A DNA stretch of 64,000 nt from Siderastrea siderea. Its lineage: Eukaryota > Cnidaria > Anthozoa > Scleractinia > Rhizangiidae. Where the stretch lies: the NCBI GenBank assembly GCA_964030785.1, contig CAXIQD010000012.1, forward strand, positions 33,001 through 97,000, written 5' to 3'. Below are positions 58,845-64,000 of this stretch, piece after piece (the stretch's first letter is position 1; each line of letters begins with the position of its first letter). The position numbers and the translations under genes are program-made. The notes below the pieces were generated by a model. The model was given only the letters and a program-made list of their open reading frames with translations. It was not told where the DNA came from and searched no databases.

Positions 58845-59176
58845 TCAGTCTTCCTCAGATCCAGTGAATAGTTCTTCACTTTCATCTCCACTGCTGTTGC
58901 TGTCATCTTCATTGACATTTTCTGTCTGACTGTCATTTCCGTTGGCATCTTGTTCATCTTCATCATCAAGCGGGAAAATAATGTCTGACATCAGATTTCT
59001 GTAGTCCTCCTCACTATCATTACTGTGCTGATCATTGTCAGCATGGTCATTACCATGATCATGATCATGATCATCAACATTATCATCATAGTGATCATCA
59101 TCCTCATCATCATCACGGTCATCATCACCTTCTGCCAGCATCCTTTCCATCACATCAAGAAATGGTGATGCCAACC
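58845..59176 (-). CDS. Asp-rich C-terminal exon
   Basis: After acceptor AATTCTTGCAG the exon encodes ASPFLDVMERMLAEGDDDRD, then an Asp/His tract (DDHYDDNVDDHDHDHGNDHA) and a Ser/Glu-rich end (SGDESEELFTGSEED) with stop TGA at 58845-58847. The ATCATCATC-type repeats that encode the tract can expand or contract. The first 14 residues may belong to a folded domain in upstream exons not found here. Function unknown; strongly acidic tails occur in nuclear and secreted calcium-binding proteins alike, and no signal peptide is visible in this exon. Confidence 0.45.
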
Positions 59177-60120
59177 TGCAAGAATTAAGTTTTTGGGAAA
59201 AGACTTCAGGACCTTTTCATGCTTTCATTTTAAGTCCAGAGGTTATTGTGTTTTTATGAAATATACAGCTGAAACACTTAGAAATAATGCCTGTTCTGTG
59301 GGACAATTAATCACCCATTGAAAAAAGGTTCATATCAAGCCAGTCAGTGAAGGATAGTGCTACCTGTGGTTTTCAGAGATTTTGATTTTTACCCTAACAA
59401 ATGATGACACCCTAAAGGTTATTCCGATAAAATGCTCTCAACTTGTGTTTGCAAAGATATGCAAAAGAAAACTAAAATTGGGCTATTAAAAAAGTCACAC
59501 GTACTAACTTGTCAGGCAATGTTGAGAAAAGTAGAGGATAGTTTTACTTTTTGTGCAACTTGCAAACCAACATTTTTGCAGCATTGCAAGTACTTATCCT
59601 GGAGTCCACATAATGTGAGACGCAATGTGCCGGGAAATGGCCCTAGCAACGGCAAAGTAAGCCCGGCATGTGCCAGACTGCATGCCACTGAGTGCCTTGG
59701 CCTACCGCGACTGCCTTTTGCCTCGTTTGGGAATTTCCTCGTCAGCAATCTGTTCTTATTTATGAAAACAAGGGCTGGAAATGCCAGGGGTCAGCAACTC
59801 TCTTAGCCCTTCCTCCCCCTGTGGGTTGATAGCCCAAGGGCACTGCTAGAAAGTCTAGAAAGCCTTCCCATGCCCATTCACAGCTGACCTCTCAGAGGTC
59901 TCGAGGCTGCTGAGCTTAGCACCAAAAACCCGGGACCACATTTCAAAGCAAAGTCTTTCTTGAAACAAGCAAAAACGCTGATAGTATTCAGGGGACCTAC
60001 AATTCAACAGCTGACCCAGGGCTCGCTAGGGATGGATGGCCTTTGCTATTATGGGTTTGCATGTGACGTCAGAAAATTCCAAACTCAAAATCACGAGGTC
60101 TCGAAAAATAAATCTTTTCA
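59177..60120. other. Noncoding stretch right of the BEL element
   Basis: No gene supported. Short frames on both strands at 59432-59806 have no motif. A possible end of the retrotransposon LTR falls in or just above this interval. Confidence 0.35.
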
Positions 60121-60452
60121 GTTTCCAGTCTTGAAGTGTGTTTGACTTTGAAAATACAGCATTTTAAATTTCCAAATTTTGACCTTGCGTGACCCTATTG
60201 CTAAGATAGTGGCTGTTCTAACGAATTCGATAATTTTTACGAAACTGCGACTCGGACGAAAACTGGAAAATTCACAAAAAAACGTCTCTAAATCTTCGAC
60301 TCTTCGACCCTTCTTCTTGAAAACTAACGCTAGTTCTATCGACGCTTGAATACTAATCAAGTTCTACCAACGCGCGAAAAACATACTAATTACGTTCATT
60401 GTTAAGCCGTCCCCGTGGGACGAAACTACTAAAATAATTGTTCGCCGGAACA
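60121..60452 (-). repeat. Putative 3' LTR of the BEL/Pao element (inner end mapped, outer end not)
   Basis: On the minus strand a purine tract (GAGGGGGAGAA) is followed at once by TGTTCCGGCG at 60452, the expected polypurine-tract/LTR junction. It lies about 45 bp past the end of pol. The LTR outer limit could not be fixed because the 5' LTR lies outside the window; 60121 is a guess. Confidence 0.5.
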
Positions 60453-60497
60453 TTCTCCCCCTCGAACAGGAATGCTAGTTCTGTTCCTTTAAGTTCT

Positions 60498-63400
60498 TTA
60501 GAATTTCAACGGGCACAACTTTGTGATAGGTCTCAGGTACTCCTTTCCTGCAGAATTGACGCGTACAACCCTAACATGTCCATCAGGGCCTTTGAATGCT
60601 TCCTGAATGCGCCCTAAAGGCCATTTGCCCTGTGGGTTACTTGGGTCGACGAGAAGTACGACATCCCCGGGTGCGACATTACGTTTCTGATCGACCCATT
60701 TGTTGCGGGTGTTCAGTGTCGACAGAAATTCTTTCATCCATCTTCTCCAACATTTGGAAATGAGATCTTGAACGAAACGCCATCAATTTCTTGGGTTGAA
60801 CGCGATATCGTCTACTACTCGCGGTGCGAGTTGTCCTCCCATTTGTCCATGAAGGAAGTGGTTAGGAGTTAAAACATGTTCGTTGTTTGGATCACTGCTG
60901 CAGTAGGTCAGTGGACGGGCATTTAGAATTCCTTCTACTTCGACAACCGCCGTCAGCAACTCTTCATCTGTAGTCTTGGACTCTCCCAGGATAGAACGTA
61001 AAGCTTTCTTTGCGGACTTGATTAGAGATTCGAACAGCCCCCCATGATGGGATCCGCCCGGAGGGTTAAAACGCCACTGAATTCGGTCACTGGTAGCATT
61101 CTCTTTGATCTGCGCTTGATCCAAAGCTAAGACCAGGTCGCGTAGCTCTCTATCAGCTGAGGTGAAATTTGTACCGTTATCACTGATCACCACGTCCGGC
61201 TTACCACGCCTCGCTACCATCCTGGAAAATGCGTTAAGGAAACTTGCAGTGTCCAAAGAGAAGGCGACTTCTAAATGAACCGCTCTTGTGCTTGCACACG
61301 TGAACAGGCATAGATAACGATTTGCGGAAACTTTCCTCGTAATCTTGACAACAAAGGGGCCAGCGAAATCGACTCCACGACAAGCGAAACATTGCAGCGA
61401 AGATCCAAGTCTGACTTCAGGAAGAGGTGCCATTATTTGTTCTCCTCTGCGCTTTCTTTGGAGTTTACAAACATTGCATTCCCGTTTCCATTGCTTGATT
61501 TCTTCTCTCCCATTGATAATCCAGTACTTTTGTCGTAATTCAGCAAAGGGTAGCGTTCACTCCGAGGCTATGGTGACCTTGAACATGGATGTGTGCAACA
61601 ACTAGTTTCGAAATATGATGCTTTTTTGGTAAGACAACAGGGTGCTTAGCGTCGTAAGGCAAATTAGACATCTCTAACCTTCCCCCTACACGTAAGATTC
61701 CGTCACTGTCTAGAAATGGTGACAGTCTCCACAGCTGGCTGCCTTTTAAGACATTTCGCCCTTGTCTCAAAGTCGTCAACTCTTCCGAAAAGCGTTCTCT
61801 CTGAGTTTCTCGAAGCCAGTACTTCTCCGCGTTCTTCATTTCTTCTAAATCCAGGGCTTTCTCCAGAGAGCTGCTTTGCCTGACGTCGGTCTCCTGACTG
61901 TAAATTAACTCGCTTGCTTGCATTCTATGGAGTCGTGCTCTCTTGCAACGGGATATGAACCACATGATCCATGCAGTGACTCTTAGTAATTTAAGCCAGG
62001 ATGAAAATCTCTCGGCGTCTAACAAAGGAAACGATCTGTTGCTTTGGAACGTGAGGCTGATTTTCGCCAATTCTTGTTTGCCTTCTTCTGTAAAATCTGT
62101 ACGATCTGTACGATCCAAAGGCCAGGATTCCTCCCCCTCGTGAAGGAAGGAAGGTCCCTGAAACCAGCGACTCTCAGTAGACATATCTCTCAGGTCAAGA
62201 CCTCTTGTCGCGTCATCAGCAGGGTTTTTCTCACCAGGCACGTGCCGCCATTGTGCAGGGCTTGTTTTTCGCTGGATCTCGGCGACTCGATTAGCAACAA
62301 ACGATTTTAGTCGTCTTGAATGACCCTGAACCCAGTAGATTACATCCATACTATCCGTCCACAGGGTGTGTTCACTTAATGGTATTTCCAACTTCTCAGA
62401 GACTGTTTCAGCTAACCGCACTCCAAGTACTGCCGCCATTAATTCAAGACGCGGGATGCTCACAGATTTTATCGGAGCTACTCTTGCTTTGGCTGTCACT
62501 AGGGCCACGGAAATTTTTCCACTCACGTACTTGTATCTGGCGTAGCTGACAGCAGCATAAGCTAATTTGGAAGCGTCGGTGAATGTGTGAAGTGACACTT
62601 GTTCCACTTTCTCATCAAGTCGATAGCAACGTTGAACTACCATGTTCGAAGCTTCGGCTAACTGCTCTGCCCATTGCTGAGTGGTGACTTTCAAATCGCT
62701 AGGAAACTCTTCATCCCATTCAAGGCCTCTTAACCAAGCTTCTTGTAACGCCATTTTTGCTCTGATGACGTAAGGGGCCAGGAACTGAAGTGGATCAAAC
62801 AGTGTGGCAATACGACTCAAGAGTCCTCGTTTTGTGTAGAAGGACAGGTTAATTTCTTTAATCGAGAAGGTAAACACATCTTCACTTGCATTCCATTGCA
62901 CCCCTAACGTCTTCACACTCGGTAACTCTGACTCTTCAAGCTTCACTCCGGTTGCTCGGTCCTTCTCCGGGATATATTCTAACACTTTTGCTCGATTACT
63001 ACACCACTTTTGGGCTCGGAAACCAGCGTCACTCAGGAGTTTCATCAGGTCATCTCGAACATGTATAGCATCTCCTTCTGAATCCTCCGAATCGAGAATA
63101 TCATCCATGTACATGTTTAGAAGCATAACGAGAGCTGCTGCTGGATGTTTGTCTTGAAAGTCTTGGGCGTGACTGCGAACCACAAATTGAGCTAGGTAAG
63201 GGGATGCTTTGTCTCCGAAAACCAACCGAACTGCTTCATACACATCAACAGGCTTCGTTAGGTCAAGATCTCTCCATAGGAATCTGTGGTACCTGCGGTC
63301 TTTCTCTGCTAAAACAACTTGAGAGAACATTTCCTTAATGTCTGCTACTAAAGCAACAGGCTTTTGTCTAAATCGGAGAAGAACTTCCAGGACCTCTCGC

Positions 63401-64000
63401 TGTAACTTTGGTCCTGTAAGCATGGTGTCATTCAACAATGTTCCTTTACAACTAGCAGCAGAGTCAAATACGATGCGCACTTTTGTGGTCTCTCTGTCTT
63501 CACGAATAACGGGAAAGTGCGGAAGATACCAGCTCGGACCGTCATGTGCTTCTTCAGGTTTTAGCTTTCGAACATACCCCTTGTCAACGTTCGCGTTCAT
63601 TGCATCCTTGTAATGCTGCGCAACCTCTGTCTTCTTAAGCAAGCTCTTCTCGAGAGAGTAGAGGTGTTTCTCTGCATCTTCTTTGTTGTCGGGAATAGAG
63701 GGAGTTTCTTCTTTCCACGAATAGCAATCTCGTAACGACCTCCGACGTATTGTCTCGACTTTTCCACTTTTGACATGGCTAGGATTTCCTCCTGGCTCAA
63801 CTGCTTGACTTCTGTGTTTCGAATTCCAAGAGAGTCAATCTCCCACATTTCTCACAATTGTTCATCAAGGTGTTTCTCAAGCATTGTGTCCGTTCGAAAT
63901 GTTCTAGCGTAAGCTGTTCTCTTAGTAGAAGCGAGGGCGGGTAGACGTCCAACACAGGTCCATCCTAATGGCGTTCTTCTTGCTACTGGCATTCCAATTG
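60498..64000 (-). mobile_element. pol: BEL/Pao LTR retrotransposon pol region, interrupted, truncated by window end
   Basis: In order on the minus strand: the end of the aspartic protease region (TPLGWTCVG at the window edge); reverse transcriptase of BEL/Pao type (HFPVIREDRETTKVRIVFDS, ALVADIKEMFSQV, active box YMDDILDS near 63110); the A17-linked segment (YTKRGLLSRIATLFDPLQFL); RNase H (TFTDASKLAYAAV, LWTDSMDVIYWV); the integrase zinc region (HIHVQGHHSLG); the integrase core (GVDFAGPF, VISDNGTNF, GGLFESLIK, i.e. D, D, E); and a DUF5641 tail ending ITKLCPLKF. Breaks: in-frame TGA at 63852-63854, a one-base frame change near 63720, another at an A3 run (plus strand) at 61545-61547, and in-frame TGA at 60783-60785. 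All catalytic boxes seen are intact, so decay is recent or partly artefactual. Confidence 0.85.

Noticed and set aside
61943..63613. Several plus-strand frames opposite the BEL pol
   Set aside because: Antisense shadows of a clear pol reading frame.
1..64000. tRNA, rRNA or other known RNA genes
   Set aside because: I read both strands for cloverleaf-like GGTTCRA/TGG boxes and rRNA cores and saw none; a covariance search was not possible.

Overview
The window is eukaryotic nuclear DNA: AT-rich, with GT-AG introns, short exons and dense transposon debris. The gene families I can name from their protein signatures are a RecQ-like helicase fragment, DUF6589-type, DUF7869-type, THAP, OTU and piggyBac/hAT remnants, BEL/Pao and L2/CR1 retroelements, and a Penelope-like remnant. 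This mixture, with many short-TIR elements, is what I expect from an anthozoan cnidarian, most likely a stony coral. That assignment is inferred from family content; no search was run.

Layout. 0.3-1.5 kb: 3' exon of a RecQ-like helicase (+). 3.2-9.5 kb: a seven-exon DUF6589-type gene (-) with clean splice phases but several coding lesions, converging on the helicase. 9.9-12.9 kb: a TTAA-flanked fold-back DNA transposon with arms of about 930 bp. 13.5-14.9 kb: a compact four-exon gene (-) resembling a beta-class DNA methylase. 15-20.8 kb: an RT fragment, a minisatellite and a broken DUF7869-type gene. 22.7-31 kb: mostly repeats (63-bp duplication, palindromic MITE, two copies of one element, a 388-bp tandem duplication). 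31.8-33.9 kb: a decayed piggyBac-like transposase and neighbouring exons (-). 35.3-36.2 kb: a coiled-coil exon (+) split by a Penelope-like insertion with a 12-bp target duplication. 36.5-37.7 kb: a run of phase-1 acidic micro-exons (-). 37.9-39.7 kb: a hAT-like tail and a zinc-finger-containing gene (-). 39.8-44.8 kb: two large TIR elements, then a 91-bp tandem repeat carrying a MITE. 44.9-46.5 kb: a 5'-truncated L2/CR1 element (-). 47.0-47.6 kb: an 83-bp satellite. 48-50.6 kb: THAP-type and unidentified exons (-). 53.7-54.6 kb: OTU-like exons (-). 55.5-57.6 kb: a 2.1-kb palindrome built from a Tc1/IS630-type element. 58.8 kb: an Asp-rich terminal exon (-). 60.1 kb to the window end: a BEL/Pao retrotransposon (-), running off the right edge.

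Most of the protein-coding sequence belongs to mobile elements or to multi-copy families typical of cnidarian repeat-rich DNA, so little of it forms a pathway. Several genes combine intact splice sites with single-base length changes in A/T runs. This fits either decaying gene copies or homopolymer errors in the assembly, and the two cannot be separated from the sequence alone.
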